Shown piece after piece: positions 1 through 9,195 of a stretch of 64,000 nucleotides of DNA; within the stretch, counting starts at the first letter, position 1; each line of letters begins with the position of its first letter. A program made the translations under genes and the position numbers. The notes beneath the pieces were generated by a model. That model had not been told where the DNA came from. It made no database searches and worked only from the letters and a program-made list of their open reading frames with translations. Source of the DNA: Agrobacterium arsenijevicii (lineage in GTDB: Bacteria > Pseudomonadota > Alphaproteobacteria > Rhizobiales > Rhizobiaceae); assembly GCA_000949895.1 (NCBI GenBank), contig JWIT01000005.1, forward strand, positions 124,001-188,000, in the 5' to 3' direction.

Positions 1-2
1 CC

Positions 3-395
3 TCACTGGGCATCGACCGTCACATCGGCCAGGAACCGGCCGGCCGCGACGTTGAAGACCAGCGCCTTGCGGGTGCCGTTGGCAAGCTTGCCGTAAAACA
101 GCATGTCGCCGCCGGAATAGCTGACATTTTCGATCACGAAGCCCTGCGGCAGGCTTGCGGTGACGGCAAGCGGTCCGTTGCCGGTGGGAACGGCCAGATT
201 TGCCGGTGCGCTCTGCGTCACAACGGTTTTCGATGGCCCTACCGCCTTGTAGACAACCGCGCCGAAGACAGCCATAAGGCTGATGAACATCACGGATCCC
301 GATACGATCTGCAAACGGATCATCTTGCGGCGAACTTTATCCATGGCCGGATCAAGCGGCTTGTCTTCCTGTTCGTCTTGCTCGATCTGCGTCAT
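3..395 (-). CDS. DUF6476-like single-pass membrane protein
   Basis: A 130-aa protein with an acidic N-terminus (rich in D/E/Q over residues 4-14), a basic stretch (KVRRKMIRLQ) and one membrane segment near residues 28-50. The remainder is a beta-rich, presumably periplasmic tail ending near VTVDAQ. It resembles the DUF6476 proteins found beside rluD in Rhizobiales. It is divergent from the pseudouridine synthase gene, with about 38 bp between starts, so the two share a promoter region. No catalytic motif is visible and the function is unknown. Family assignment is from memory of the pattern. Confidence 0.75.
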   Translation of the reverse strand: MTQIEQDEQEDKPLDPAMDKVRRKMIRLQIVSGSVMFISLMAVFGAVVYKAVGPSKTVVTQSAPANLAVPTGNGPLAVTASLPQGFVIENVSYSGGDMLFYGKLANGTRKALVFNVAAGRFLADVTVDAQ

Positions 396-433
396 CGGGT
401 TCCCTGAAATGCTGATTGATCGGAAAAATAAGA

Positions 434-1456
434 ATGAACGACCCCTTTAAACAAGGCGGAGACGCAAGGAAAGTCCTGATTGCCGGCGAAGACGCCGAAG
501 GCCGCCTCGATTCCTGGCTGGCGGGCGAAGTTGGCGGCGATCTGTCCCGCAGCCGCCTGAAGGCCCTGATCGAGCAGGGCGCGGTTTTCGTCAACGGCAC
601 GCCGGTGACCGAACCGAAAAAGAAGGTGCACCCGCAGGACCGCATCGAGATCGTGATGCCGGAGCCGGAAGACCCCGAACCCAAGGGCGAGGATATTCCG
701 CTCGACGTGGAATATGAGGACGAGGACCTGATCGTGCTCGTGAAGCCCGCCGGTCTCGTCGTGCATCCGGGTGCCGGCAACTGGACGGGAACGCTGGTCA
801 ACGCCCTCATCTATCATTGCGGCGACAGCCTTTCCGGCATTGGCGGCGTGAAGCGCCCCGGCATCGTGCACCGGCTGGACAAGGAAACCTCCGGCGTCAT
901 GGTCGTGGCGAAAAACGACAATGCCCACCGCCATCTCGCCGCGCAATTTGCCGACCACGGCCGCACCGGCCCGCTGGAACGCGCCTACAAGGCTCTCGTC
1001 TGGGGCCGCCCGCGCACGCTGCGCGGCACCATCGACGCCGCACTTGGCCGTGGTGCCGATCGCACCAAACGCGCCGTCAAGCATGAGGACAGGGACGACG
1101 CCCGCGAGGCGATCACCCATTACGAGGTGATGGAGCGCTTCCATGAAAGGCCTGACGCATCCTGCCTCGCCTCGATGGTGGAGTGCCGTCTGGAAACCGG
1201 CCGCACCCACCAGATCCGCGTGCACATGGCCCATATCGGCCACCCGTTGATCGGCGATCCCGAATATGGCGCGGCGTTCCGCACCAAGGCGAACCTGCTG
1301 GAAGAGCCGGCGAGATCCACCGTCAACCGCTTTCCGCGGCAGGCGCTGCATGCCTATCTTCTGGCCTTCGAACATCCCCGCACCGGCGAAGTGATGGAGT
1401 TCGAAACCGACATGCCTGAAGACATGGAAGAGCTGATCACCGCCCTGCGTACCTGA
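434..1456 (+). CDS. RluA-family (RluD-like) 23S rRNA pseudouridine synthase
   Basis: Isomerises uridine to pseudouridine in rRNA, probably 23S rRNA as RluD does. An N-terminal S4 RNA-binding domain (about residues 15-75, containing SRSRLKALIEQGAVFVNG) is followed by the RluA catalytic domain. The signature HRLDKETSGVMVV (about residue 145) carries the catalytic Asp. The later GRTHQIRVHM and GHPLIGDPEYG motifs are also present. Length (340 aa) fits the family. ATG 434 (MNDPF) is preferred to the in-frame ATG at 416, which lies only 20 bp from the divergent start. The exact RNA target (RluD versus RluC type) cannot be fixed from sequence alone. Confidence 0.92.
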   Translation: MNDPFKQGGDARKVLIAGEDAEGRLDSWLAGEVGGDLSRSRLKALIEQGAVFVNGTPVTEPKKKVHPQDRIEIVMPEPEDPEPKGEDIPLDVEYEDEDLIVLVKPAGLVVHPGAGNWTGTLVNALIYHCGDSLSGIGGVKRPGIVHRLDKETSGVMVVAKNDNAHRHLAAQFADHGRTGPLERAYKALVWGRPRTLRGTIDAALGRGADRTKRAVKHEDRDDAREAITHYEVMERFHERPDASCLASMVECRLETGRTHQIRVHMAHIGHPLIGDPEYGAAFRTKANLLEEPARSTVNRFPRQALHAYLLAFEHPRTGEVMEFETDMPEDMEELITALRT

Positions 1457-1463
1457 AAACGCT

Positions 1464-1493
1464 GCACGGCGCGGTCAAAAAACCGCGCTGTGC
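1464..1493 (+). terminator. Terminator-like hairpin after the pseudouridine synthase
   Basis: Twelve-base arms GCACGGCGCGGT and ACCGCGCTGTGC pair with one G-T wobble around a CAAAAA loop, starting 8 bp past the stop codon. The T-tract is poor (ATCTTG), so it may be only a weak or RNA-stabilising terminator. Confidence 0.45.
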
Positions 1494-1740
1494 ATCTTGC
1501 CGGAAGCCCCGGATAATAAAAAAAGATTAGCGGATAGCGATATTCCGCAGATGGTCCTTTTTGTAGACCGCCCCAATTCCGCTTCAATCATCGCACCTCC
1601 TCGACGCCCGGAAAGCTTGAAATCGTCACCGCGAATGCAGCGGTCGTACATCGGGCTTGCCGAATGACAGACGCTGCAAGGAACACCGTTCGACCCGCAT
1701 ACCCCGAACGGAACCGGCATGATGACGGGATCTATCGCGC

Positions 1741-2565
1741 ATGAACACCGATGAACGCCGGTTTATATTTCAGGATTTACGCAGCGTCGAAGGTTACATC
1801 GACCCACCCGACGCGCTCGTCTTCAAGGCGCTACTGCAGGCGCAGACAAAAGACGGCCTGGAAGGCGGCATGGCGGAGATCGGTGTCTATTATGGCCGCT
1901 CCTATTTTCTGCTGCGCAAATTCGCGCAGCCGCAGGAGAAGGTGCTGGGCGTCGACCTGTTCGAACTCGACCCGCCCTTGGATGGAAGCCTCGACCAATA
2001 TGATCGCCTGATGGAAAACGGCAGACGGCTGGGTTTCGAGATGGACAGGGACCTGATCATCAAGGGCGACAGCACCCGGCTCGCCGCCGCCGATATCACT
2101 TGCCGAACCGGCCCCGTGCGGTTCTTCAGCATCGATGGCGGCCACCACCTGCATCATGTTCTGGCCGATGCCAAACTGGCGCTGGAGGTGATCGCCCCGC
2201 ACGGCGTCATCGTCTTCGACGACACTTTCAACCCCGCATGGCCGGAAGTAACGGTGGGCGTTGCCGATTTCCTGCGCACCCATGGCCACAGCCTCGTCTG
2301 CTTCGCCATGACCAAATACAAGACCTATGTCTGTCGCCGCGAATTTCACGCCCTCTATGCGGGCGCGATCGCCGCCGGGGACGAGTTGCAGGCGCTCGAT
2401 CATGTCGAAACGCAGTTTCTCGGCTCAAGGGTCGTCCGCCTGCACAACCCCACCCGCAGACGGGTCATGTATGAACTGATGGTGCGCTCGGGCCTTGGCG
2501 GTTTTTCGGAACGAATCTACCGTTCGAAAGTTAAACAGGTCAAAGAAAGTGTCGCCGGGACATAA
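1741..2565 (+). CDS. Class I SAM-dependent methyltransferase (TylF/Methyltransf_24 type)
   Basis: A 274-aa protein with a Rossmann methyltransferase core. Motif I is GGMAEIGVYYGRS (about residues 41-53), an acidic residue follows in VLGVDLFE, and FFSIDGGHH (about 128-136) and GVIVFDDTFNP (about 160-170) complete the pattern of TylF/macrocin-O-methyltransferase-like enzymes. The acceptor substrate is unknown; sugar or small-molecule O-methylation is typical. It sits alone between the rluD-like gene and rpoH. The 284 bp upstream hold a hairpin and A/T-rich sequence but no other gene. Confidence 0.78.
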   Translation: MNTDERRFIFQDLRSVEGYIDPPDALVFKALLQAQTKDGLEGGMAEIGVYYGRSYFLLRKFAQPQEKVLGVDLFELDPPLDGSLDQYDRLMENGRRLGFEMDRDLIIKGDSTRLAAADITCRTGPVRFFSIDGGHHLHHVLADAKLALEVIAPHGVIVFDDTFNPAWPEVTVGVADFLRTHGHSLVCFAMTKYKTYVCRREFHALYAGAIAAGDELQALDHVETQFLGSRVVRLHNPTRRRVMYELMVRSGLGGFSERIYRSKVKQVKESVAGT

Positions 2566-2588
2566 CGCATGTGTGAACACTGCGTTCG

Positions 2589-2618
2589 CTTGAAACGCGG
2601 CGGGTGCATACATATTTG
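2589..2618 (+). promoter_or_regulatory. Candidate rpoH promoter
   Basis: CTTGAAA (2589-2595) is followed after about 15 bp by the A/T-rich CATATTTG (2611-2618), about 115 bp before rpoH. CTTGAAA matches the -35 element of sigma-32 promoters, and rpoH of Agrobacterium is reported to be partly autoregulated by sigma-32. The -10 match (consensus CCCCATNT) is poor, so sigma-70 use is equally possible. Confidence 0.4.
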
Positions 2619-2730
2619 TTACATGGGTTCGTGCGGGGTCGGTAACGACCCGCCACTAGCGGTGTGCCTTGGGCGAGTAATCGCCAATCCATGAGGGTGC
2701 CGTTCCAGACCATAGATAAGGGGGTGCTTT

Positions 2731-3633
2731 ATGGCCCGCAATAGTTTGCCTACGATTACGGCCGGCGAAGCCGGTCTCAATAGATATCTCGACGAAATCC
2801 GCAAATTCCCGATGCTGGAGCCGCAGGAAGAGTACATGCTTGGCAAGCGTTACGCCGAGCATGGCGACCGCGACGCCGCCCATAAGCTCGTCACCAGCCA
2901 TCTGCGTCTCGTCGCCAAGATCGCCATGGGTTACCGCGGTTACGGCCTGCCGATCGGCGAAGTCGTCTCCGAAGGCAATGTCGGCCTGATGCAGGCGGTC
3001 AAGAAGTTCGATCCCGAACGTGGTTTCCGCCTGGCCACCTATGCCATGTGGTGGATCAAGGCTTCGATCCAGGAATATATCCTGCGTTCGTGGTCGCTGG
3101 TTAAGATGGGCACGACGGCCAATCAGAAACGCCTGTTCTTCAACCTGCGCCGGCTGAAAGGCCGTATCCAGGCGATTGATGACGGCGATCTGAAGCCGGA
3201 ACACGTCAAGGAAATCGCCACCAAGCTGCAGGTTTCCGAGGAAGAAGTGATCTCGATGAACCGCCGCCTGCATGGCGACGCATCGCTGAATGCGCCGATC
3301 AAGGCATCCGAAGGCGAATCCGGCCAATGGCAGGACTGGCTGGTGGATGACCATGAAAGCCAGGAAGCCGTGCTGATCGAGCAGGACGAGCTGGAAACCC
3401 GCCGCCGCATGCTGGCCAAGGCCATGGGCGTGTTGAACGACCGCGAACGCCGCATCTTCGAGGCCCGTCGCCTTGCCGAAGACCCGGTGACGCTGGAAGA
3501 ACTCTCCTCGGAGTTCGACATCAGCCGCGAACGCGTGCGCCAGATCGAGGTTCGCGCCTTCGAGAAGGTTCAGGAAGCGGTGCAGAAGGAAGCCCTTGAA
3601 GCTGCGCGCGCTCTGCGCGTGGTGGATGCGTAA
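2731..3633 (+). CDS. rpoH: RNA polymerase heat-shock sigma factor RpoH (sigma-32)
   Basis: Directs RNA polymerase to heat-shock promoters. The 300-aa protein has sigma region 2 (about 45-120, with DPERGFRLATYAMWWIKASI), the diagnostic RpoH box QKRLFFNLRRLK (132-143), and region 4 with a helix-turn-helix near the C-terminus (SSEFDISRERVRQIEVRAFEK). The start is supported by GGGGTGC a few bases upstream. Rhizobia often carry a second rpoH; this copy has the main-type sequence, but the paralogue cannot be distinguished from this window. A strong hairpin follows about 95 bp downstream. Confidence 0.97.
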   Translation: MARNSLPTITAGEAGLNRYLDEIRKFPMLEPQEEYMLGKRYAEHGDRDAAHKLVTSHLRLVAKIAMGYRGYGLPIGEVVSEGNVGLMQAVKKFDPERGFRLATYAMWWIKASIQEYILRSWSLVKMGTTANQKRLFFNLRRLKGRIQAIDDGDLKPEHVKEIATKLQVSEEEVISMNRRLHGDASLNAPIKASEGESGQWQDWLVDDHESQEAVLIEQDELETRRRMLAKAMGVLNDRERRIFEARRLAEDPVTLEELSSEFDISRERVRQIEVRAFEKVQEAVQKEALEAARALRVVDA

Positions 3634-3680
3634 AGGAAAGCCCTCGAGGCAGCCGGGCATCCACAGGACGTGAACGGTAT

Positions 3681-3710
3681 GATCCTCGGGTCAAGCCCGA
3701 GGATGACGTC
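3681..3710. repeat. REP-like palindrome, single copy
   Basis: ATCCTCGGG and CCCGAGGAT arms around a TCAAG loop, with a GACGTC tail on one side. It is one member of the family seen at nine loci in this window. It lies between the rpoH stop and the rpoH terminator. Confidence 0.9.
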
Positions 3711-3727
3711 GGATGAGGAATATATTT

Positions 3728-3760
3728 AAGCCCGCAGATCGCGAGATCTGCGGGCTTTTC
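3728..3760 (+). terminator. Rho-independent terminator after rpoH
   Basis: Perfect 13-bp arms AAGCCCGCAGATC and GATCTGCGGGCTT with a GCGA loop, followed by TTC and an A/T-rich run. It also lies just past the end of the convergent 761-aa membrane protein gene and could serve both directions. Confidence 0.85.
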
Positions 3761-3817
3761 ATTTGCAAGACATAAGGAAGAATGAGGGGACCGGCCTTAC
3801 GCCGATCCCCAAAATCA

Positions 3818-6103
3818 TCACTGACCGGTTGCGGGCTTTGCAGCCGCCCATTCGCGTAGCGCCGTGTCGAAGGCGGCGATGCCGTCATTGCCCTTTTGCA
3901 GGGTCAGGAGTGCACGGCGGCCGTTACGGTAGGAGACCGGAATATCGATCCAGTTGCGGCTCTTCAGCAGCTCCAGATTGGTCTTCATCGCATCCGGGAA
4001 GTCGTTGAGCGCGATCATGTGGAAATCGTCGGTGATCTTGGCGGGAACCGCGATCAGGGCGTTACCGCGATCCTGCTCCGTGCTCTTCATCGCGATGCGC
4101 TGGACGCTGTCGATCGCGCCGCCTTCGAAGCCGGGCGAAACCGAGAAGACGATCTCGATCAGATGGCTTGCCGGAAGCGAAGGATCGGTGTTGCGCTTGA
4201 AGGTGATGAGCGCGCTGAGGCCACGGCCTGGAACCGTGATCTGGCCCTGTACTGTCGCGGAGGGGCGACCCTCATTGTCATTTTCCTGCTGCAACGACCA
4301 GGACACGCTGCCCTGAATGGCGGTCGGAACCGTCTGGCCCAGCACTTCCTCGTAAAGGAACATGCGGTCGCCGGTGGCGGCAGCGGCCGTGGCAGGCGGC
4401 TGTGCCGCAGGCGGCGTACCAGCGGCGGGAGTACCCGCAGCAGTATTGGCCGGAGCCTCGCCCGCAGGCGGCGGCGCGACATTCTGTTCATAGACCGACT
4501 GGCCTTCCGCCGTGACGGGCTGGCCGTTGGCGCCGGCGGCAGGTCCTTCGTCGCGCTCGGTCCCGTCGGCCAGAAGCCGCTGGGTGAACTTCGTGCCGGT
4601 GACGGAACCGTCATCGCCATGCGGCTGCGCCTGATGGTTGGTCGGGCTTGTCGTCGGCTGCTGTCCGGTGGCAGGCGGCTGCTGGGCAGCCGGCGGTGTC
4701 GATGTCTGCGCCGTATTGGCAGGAGGCGTCTGGGTGTCGCCACCCTTCTGTGCCGATTGCACCAGCCCGCCGACCATGTCGTTCAGCGCATCGCGGTTCT
4801 GCCAGAGCGCATAACCGCCACCGGCAAGAAGCCCGGCGCCGACAAGGGCAAGCACCAGCGAGGCATAATTCCGGCGCGGCTTCTTCTTGACCATATAAGC
4901 GGGCGTCGCGGCCCCCGCACCGAGGGCAGGCGTTTCACCCGTCGTTGCCCGGCTGGACGACGATGCGCCGTCATAACCGATCAGCTCGTCCAGATCGTCC
5001 CAGGGCGAGCGTTCCTTATTGTCCTTGGCGGCAGCAGTCCGGTCATCGAAGGGATCGTTATCGGCGCGCGGAAGCGCAGGCGCATCCTTCGCGGGAATGG
5101 CAAGATCGGTGTCTTCGAAATAGGACGAGAAATCCTCGACGACAGCAGCTTTTTTCGGGGCCGTGTCTTCCGTCTGACGCGGTTCGGAAAAATCGCCGTG
5201 CCCGCCAAAAATCGGATCGTGATCGGCAGCAGCGCGATGGCCGGCATGGTCGTCCTCTTCGCGCCGCTCAGGCTCGAAGTTGACATCCGGGGCCTGATAG
5301 TGCTGCGCGGAATAACCGGCGACGACGGGGTGGTCATCCCTCTCGTAGCGCACTTCGGCCTCGGCAGCCGGGCGAACATCTTCGTCCTGCGCTTCTTCGA
5401 GCTTGCGCCAGTCATCCTCGTCAACCGGCTGCGCCCAATGGGACGGCACGGAATCATCGGCATGGGTGAGCGGCGTTTCAGGCTCCACGTCGCCCAGGCG
5501 CTCATCTTCCGGCTGATGAGCCGGCTCTTCATGCGCGCGGGTGAAATAGGTGCCGGCTTCCTCGTGGGGTTCGGCCGCATGAACCGGCGCGATACGAGCC
5601 GGTTCCGGTGCGTCGTAAAGCTCCTCCGGCTCACGTTCCCCGTAATGCTGTTCCTCGTGCGGAGTTACAGCGGCAACGGGTGCCTCGGGGAGAGGCTCTT
5701 CTTCGCGAGCGGGTTCTTCATAAACCGGCTCCGGCTGTGCGGGCGCGACCGGAGCTGGCTTTTCTTCAGCCGGTTCATACCGCTCGGCGGCATGAACGGC
5801 AGACTCTTCAGCGATATCCGGCTGATGGTAGGGCGCTACCGCCTCTTCCGCCGCCGGGGAGAAAGCATCGTCCTCCTCCAGCGCCGGCAGGGCCTCGGCA
5901 TATTCGCTGTCCACCTCGGTTATGGCGGCGTCGAGCTTGGCGATCTGCCGACGCAACAGTTCTTCCGGCGGACGTGGCTTCATATTCTCGAGTTGGCGCA
6001 CAACCGCACTGCGCGCCTTGTCGTAAACCTTCGCCCGGTTTTCGGGAGTATTGTTCGCCAAGCCATCCACGGCCTTGCGAATGACTGCTACAAAATCCGC
6101 CAT
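3818..6103 (-). CDS. Conserved Rhizobiales hypothetical membrane protein, acidic and proline-rich
   Basis: A 761-aa protein of unknown function. Residues 1-70 are helical (start MADFVAVIRKAVDGLANN). About 70-370 is very acidic, low-complexity sequence rich in E, P, A and H. One membrane segment lies near 415-435 (after KKKPRRNYASL), followed by a linker rich in P, T, A and Q. The C-terminal 200 residues form a compact domain, presumably extracytoplasmic. ATG 6103 is chosen over GTG 6109 because GAGAAAG lies 5 bases upstream. The gene lies downstream of purA on the same strand with a 64-bp gap. The architecture resembles envelope scaffold proteins, but that is only an analogy. Confidence 0.8.
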   Translation of the reverse strand: MADFVAVIRKAVDGLANNTPENRAKVYDKARSAVVRQLENMKPRPPEELLRRQIAKLDAAITEVDSEYAEALPALEEDDAFSPAAEEAVAPYHQPDIAEESAVHAAERYEPAEEKPAPVAPAQPEPVYEEPAREEEPLPEAPVAAVTPHEEQHYGEREPEELYDAPEPARIAPVHAAEPHEEAGTYFTRAHEEPAHQPEDERLGDVEPETPLTHADDSVPSHWAQPVDEDDWRKLEEAQDEDVRPAAEAEVRYERDDHPVVAGYSAQHYQAPDVNFEPERREEDDHAGHRAAADHDPIFGGHGDFSEPRQTEDTAPKKAAVVEDFSSYFEDTDLAIPAKDAPALPRADNDPFDDRTAAAKDNKERSPWDDLDELIGYDGASSSSRATTGETPALGAGAATPAYMVKKKPRRNYASLVLALVGAGLLAGGGYALWQNRDALNDMVGGLVQSAQKGGDTQTPPANTAQTSTPPAAQQPPATGQQPTTSPTNHQAQPHGDDGSVTGTKFTQRLLADGTERDEGPAAGANGQPVTAEGQSVYEQNVAPPPAGEAPANTAAGTPAAGTPPAAQPPATAAAATGDRMFLYEEVLGQTVPTAIQGSVSWSLQQENDNEGRPSATVQGQITVPGRGLSALITFKRNTDPSLPASHLIEIVFSVSPGFEGGAIDSVQRIAMKSTEQDRGNALIAVPAKITDDFHMIALNDFPDAMKTNLELLKSRNWIDIPVSYRNGRRALLTLQKGNDGIAAFDTALREWAAAKPATGQ

Positions 6104-6173
6104 AAGCACTTTCTCGTCGTGACCGGCGACGTACCGGCCCGATATGGTTTATGAATCTAGATCGTTGAGGACA

Positions 6174-7472
6174 TTAGTCCTCAAACGGATCAGTCACAAG
6201 TATGGTGTCGTCACGCTCCGGACTTGTCGACAGAAGCGCAACGGGCGCCCCAATCAGTTCCTCGACCTGACGGACATATTTGATTGCCTGAGCAGGCAAA
6301 TCCGCCCATTTTCGGGCACCGACGGTAGATTCTTTCCAGCCTTCCAGCGTGACGTAAATCGGCTCGACGCGCGCCTGCGCGCCCTGGCTTGCGGGAAGAT
6401 GATCGATTTCCTGCCCGTCGAGCTTGTAGCCGACGCAGATTTTCAGCTCGTCCAGACCGTCGAGAACGTCAAGCTTGGTGAGCGCGATACCGGTAATGCC
6501 GTTGGTGGCGACCGACTGGCGCACCAGTGCGGCATCGAACCAGCCGCAGCGACGCTTGCGGCCCGTGACGGTGCCGAATTCATGGCCCTTTTCGCCGAGG
6601 AACTGGCCGATTTCGTCATGCAGCTCGGTCGGGAACGGGCCTTCGCCCACGCGGGTCGTATAGGCCTTGGTGATGCCGAGAATGTAGCCCAGCGAACCCG
6701 GACCCATGCCCGAACCGGCAGCGGCCTGACCGGCAACGGTGTTGGACGAGGTCACGTAAGGATAGGTGCCGTGGTCGATATCGAGCAGCGAACCTTGAGC
6801 GCCTTCGAACAGGATGCGTGCACCGGCGCGGCGCTTCTTGTCGAGCAGCAGCCATACGGTTTCGCTGAACGGCAGGATGCGATCCGCAATCGAGCTCAGC
6901 TCTTCCATGATGGTTTCATGCGATACTTCAGCGGCGCCGAAGCCACGACGAAGCGCATTGTGATGCGTCAGGATGCGGTCAACCTTGGCGGAGAGCGCCT
7001 CCATGTCGGCCAGATCCATGACGCGGATGGCACGGCGGCCGACCTTGTCTTCGTAAGCCGGGCCGATGCCGCGGCGCGTGGTGCCGATCTTCGTGCCGCT
7101 GTTGGAGGCGGCGTCTTCGCGCATGCCGTCCAGTTCGCGGTGCAGCGAAAGAATGAGCGTGGCATTGTCGGCGATACGCAGGTTTTCCGGCGTTACCTTG
7201 ACGCCCTGCACTTCCAGACGGCCGATTTCAGCAATCAGCGCATGCGGATCGACCACGACGCCGTTGCCGATGACGGCAAGCTTGCCGGGACGCACGACGC
7301 CGGACGGCAGAAGCGAAAGCTTGTAGCTGATGCCATCGATGACAAGCGTATGGCCGGCATTATGGCCGCCCTGATACCGCACGACGACATCTGCCCGCTC
7401 GGACAGCCAGTCGACAATCTTGCCTTTGCCTTCGTCGCCCCATTGCGAGCCGACCACCACAACATTCGTCAT
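6174..7472 (-). CDS. purA: Adenylosuccinate synthetase
   Basis: Converts IMP, aspartate and GTP to adenylosuccinate, the first committed step to AMP. The 432-aa length is typical. The N-terminal phosphate loop [19 protein letters not shown] holds the catalytic Asp, GGHNAGHT supplies the catalytic His, and [15 protein letters not shown] and [11 protein letters not shown] are further family signatures. A short GAGGAC/GTCCTC hairpin overlaps the stop codon without a T-run. It is followed on the same strand by the 761-aa membrane protein gene. Confidence 0.97.
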   Translation of the reverse strand: MTNVVVVGSQWGDEGKGKIVDWLSERADVVVRYQGGHNAGHTLVIDGISYKLSLLPSGVVRPGKLAVIGNGVVVDPHALIAEIGRLEVQGVKVTPENLRIADNATLILSLHRELDGMREDAASNSGTKIGTTRRGIGPAYEDKVGRRAIRVMDLADMEALSAKVDRILTHHNALRRGFGAAEVSHETIMEELSSIADRILPFSETVWLLLDKKRRAGARILFEGAQGSLLDIDHGTYPYVTSSNTVAGQAAAGSGMGPGSLGYILGITKAYTTRVGEGPFPTELHDEIGQFLGEKGHEFGTVTGRKRRCGWFDAALVRQSVATNGITGIALTKLDVLDGLDELKICVGYKLDGQEIDHLPASQGAQARVEPIYVTLEGWKESTVGARKWADLPAQAIKYVRQVEELIGAPVALLSTSPERDDTILVTDPFED

Positions 7473-7692
7473 TTCTTGCTTTCCTGCTCATGGCGCTTGC
7501 GCGCCCGATAACCCGATGGGAAACCCAAACCCGCGAATGTATACTGCGTTGTTTTACGGAAAGCGACCCTGTTTCTTATGGTGAATTTTGCTTTTTCCGT
7601 GACAAATCGCCGAATTCCGCATTATCTCGCCCGGCAAGGGAGAAAGCGCCGGTGGAAGGCCGCTGTTCACCCCGCATCGTTTTCCCGCCCCC

Positions 7693-8601
7693 TTGAAGAA
7701 GCGAAACATCAGCGTGCCTTCGAAAGCCTATATAGCCCTCGTCATCGCCACGCTCTGCTGGGGTGGCAACACCGTTGCCGGAAAGCTGGCCGTCGGCCAC
7801 ATCAGCCCCATGGCTTTCACCTTCCTCCGGTGGGTTCTCGCGGTCGCCATCATCTTTGCCATTTCCGTGCCGCAGCTCATCAAGGACTGGCCGGTGGTGA
7901 AAAAACGCCTGCCCTATTTCTTCGTGCTGGGCAGCGTCGGTTACACCGCCTTCAACGTCTTTCTCTATACGTCGCTGAAATACACCTCGGCAATCAATGT
8001 CGCCGTCATTCAGGCGGGCATTCCCATGGTCATATTCGTGCTGAACTTCATCCTGTTCCGCACCCGGGTGCTGTTCGGCCAGATTGCCGGTTTCTGTCTC
8101 ACCATTGCCGGCGTGGCGCTTCTGGCCTCGCATGGTGATCCGGTCTCGCTGCTGTCGCTTGAAATGAACACCGGTGACGCCATCATGCTGCTGGCGGTGT
8201 TGGTCTATGCCATCTACACCGTCATTCTGCGCTGGAAACCGGTCGTCGACTGGCGCACGCTGATGGCGATCCCCGCCTTTTTCGCGCTCATCAGTTCGGT
8301 GCCGCTGATTTTCTGGGAGGTCGCGCAGGATACGGCCGTCTGGCCGGATCAAACCGGCTGGGTGCTGGTGTTTTATGCCGGTATCTTCGCCTCGCTGGTG
8401 GCGCAGATCTTCTTCATCAAGGGTGTGGAGCAGATCGGCGCCAACCGCGCCGGCCTCTTCATCAATCTCGTGCCCGTCTTCGGCACACTGCTTTCGGTCG
8501 TGGTGCTCAGCGAAACCCTGCATACCTACCAGATCGTGGCACTGGTGATGGCGCTGGCGGGCATCGCAGTCGCAGAACGCAAAAAATCGCCGGCTACCTG
8601 A
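7693..8601 (+). CDS. DMT-superfamily (EamA) transporter
   Basis: An integral membrane permease of 302 aa with about ten transmembrane segments arranged as two EamA repeats. The first begins AYIALVIATLCWGGNTVAGK and the second includes GDAIMLLAVLVYAIYTVILRW. Such proteins usually export metabolites or drugs; the substrate is unknown. The start is uncertain: TTG 7693 and GTG 7714 both precede the first membrane helix and neither has a strong Shine-Dalgarno sequence. It is divergent from purA. Confidence 0.85.
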   Translation: MKKRNISVPSKAYIALVIATLCWGGNTVAGKLAVGHISPMAFTFLRWVLAVAIIFAISVPQLIKDWPVVKKRLPYFFVLGSVGYTAFNVFLYTSLKYTSAINVAVIQAGIPMVIFVLNFILFRTRVLFGQIAGFCLTIAGVALLASHGDPVSLLSLEMNTGDAIMLLAVLVYAIYTVILRWKPVVDWRTLMAIPAFFALISSVPLIFWEVAQDTAVWPDQTGWVLVFYAGIFASLVAQIFFIKGVEQIGANRAGLFINLVPVFGTLLSVVVLSETLHTYQIVALVMALAGIAVAERKKSPAT

Positions 8602-8655
8602 TCCCGTAAGGGTCAGGAAAACCGGCGCAGTCTGGCAGGCATGAAAGAGTTTGGA

Positions 8656-9195
8656 TCAGAGCGCGGTTTCGCGCTTTGTCGGAGAGAATGCGGCGTTGCC
8701 GAGCACGATATCGCCCTTGTCGGTGGTGACGATGAGCACTTTTTCGAGCGATCCGTCATCATCAAGCGCAAAGGCGAGACGCAGGGCTGCGGAAGACCAG
8801 CCGGCACCGGCAAGTGCCGTGCGCTTGATCGCGGCGCAATCGCCGCAATCCCTGGCGCTCATCGAAGGCGTTGCCGGAACATCGGTTGCAAAACCGGAGA
8901 AATAATCATCAAGCGCGCCCATGGTGGCGTTCACATCGCGATTGACGCGCAGCAGCTCATCGCGGCGTTCGCCGGTCAGCGGTGCAGCAATCGTCGAGAC
9001 GCATTGGCCGGCAGAGAGAACGCAACCATCAAAACCGCCCGGTGCGGAAATGGCGATCTGCGCGACCGCCGTTTTTTCGACTGCGGCAAAGCTGCGGGCA
9101 AAACCGGCGGCACCAGCCGCATCGGCATGAGTGGACATGGAAGCAATGGCAATTCCGCAGATGGCGGCAGCAATGATCTTCTTCAGCATTTTCAT
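8656..9195 (-). CDS. Secreted hypothetical protein
   Basis: A 179-aa protein with a clear Sec signal peptide: MKMLKK, then a hydrophobic stretch, then STHADA about residue 26. The mature part has four Cys residues (CVLSAGQC and CGDCAAI), which could form disulfides in the periplasm. No domain is recognised. The longer reading frame back to 9354 is rejected because its extra 53 residues precede the signal peptide and are rich in R and C. ATG 9195 and ATG 9189 are both possible; GGGG lies upstream of both. It is convergent with the DMT transporter gene. Confidence 0.65.
   Translation of the reverse strand: MKMLKKIIAAAICGIAIASMSTHADAAGAAGFARSFAAVEKTAVAQIAISAPGGFDGCVLSAGQCVSTIAAPLTGERRDELLRVNRDVNATMGALDDYFSGFATDVPATPSMSARDCGDCAAIKRTALAGAGWSSAALRLAFALDDDGSLEKVLIVTTDKGDIVLGNAAFSPTKRETAL

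Noticed and set aside
3896..6154. A 752-codon open frame on the plus strand opposite the 761-aa membrane protein
   Set aside because: It mirrors the minus-strand gene. Its product is R/G/L-rich with no domain, while the minus-strand protein has a good ribosome site, a membrane helix and a compact C-terminal domain.
6167..6182. Terminator at the end of purA
   Set aside because: GAGGAC/GTCCTC is only 6 bp, overlaps the stop codon and has no T-run.
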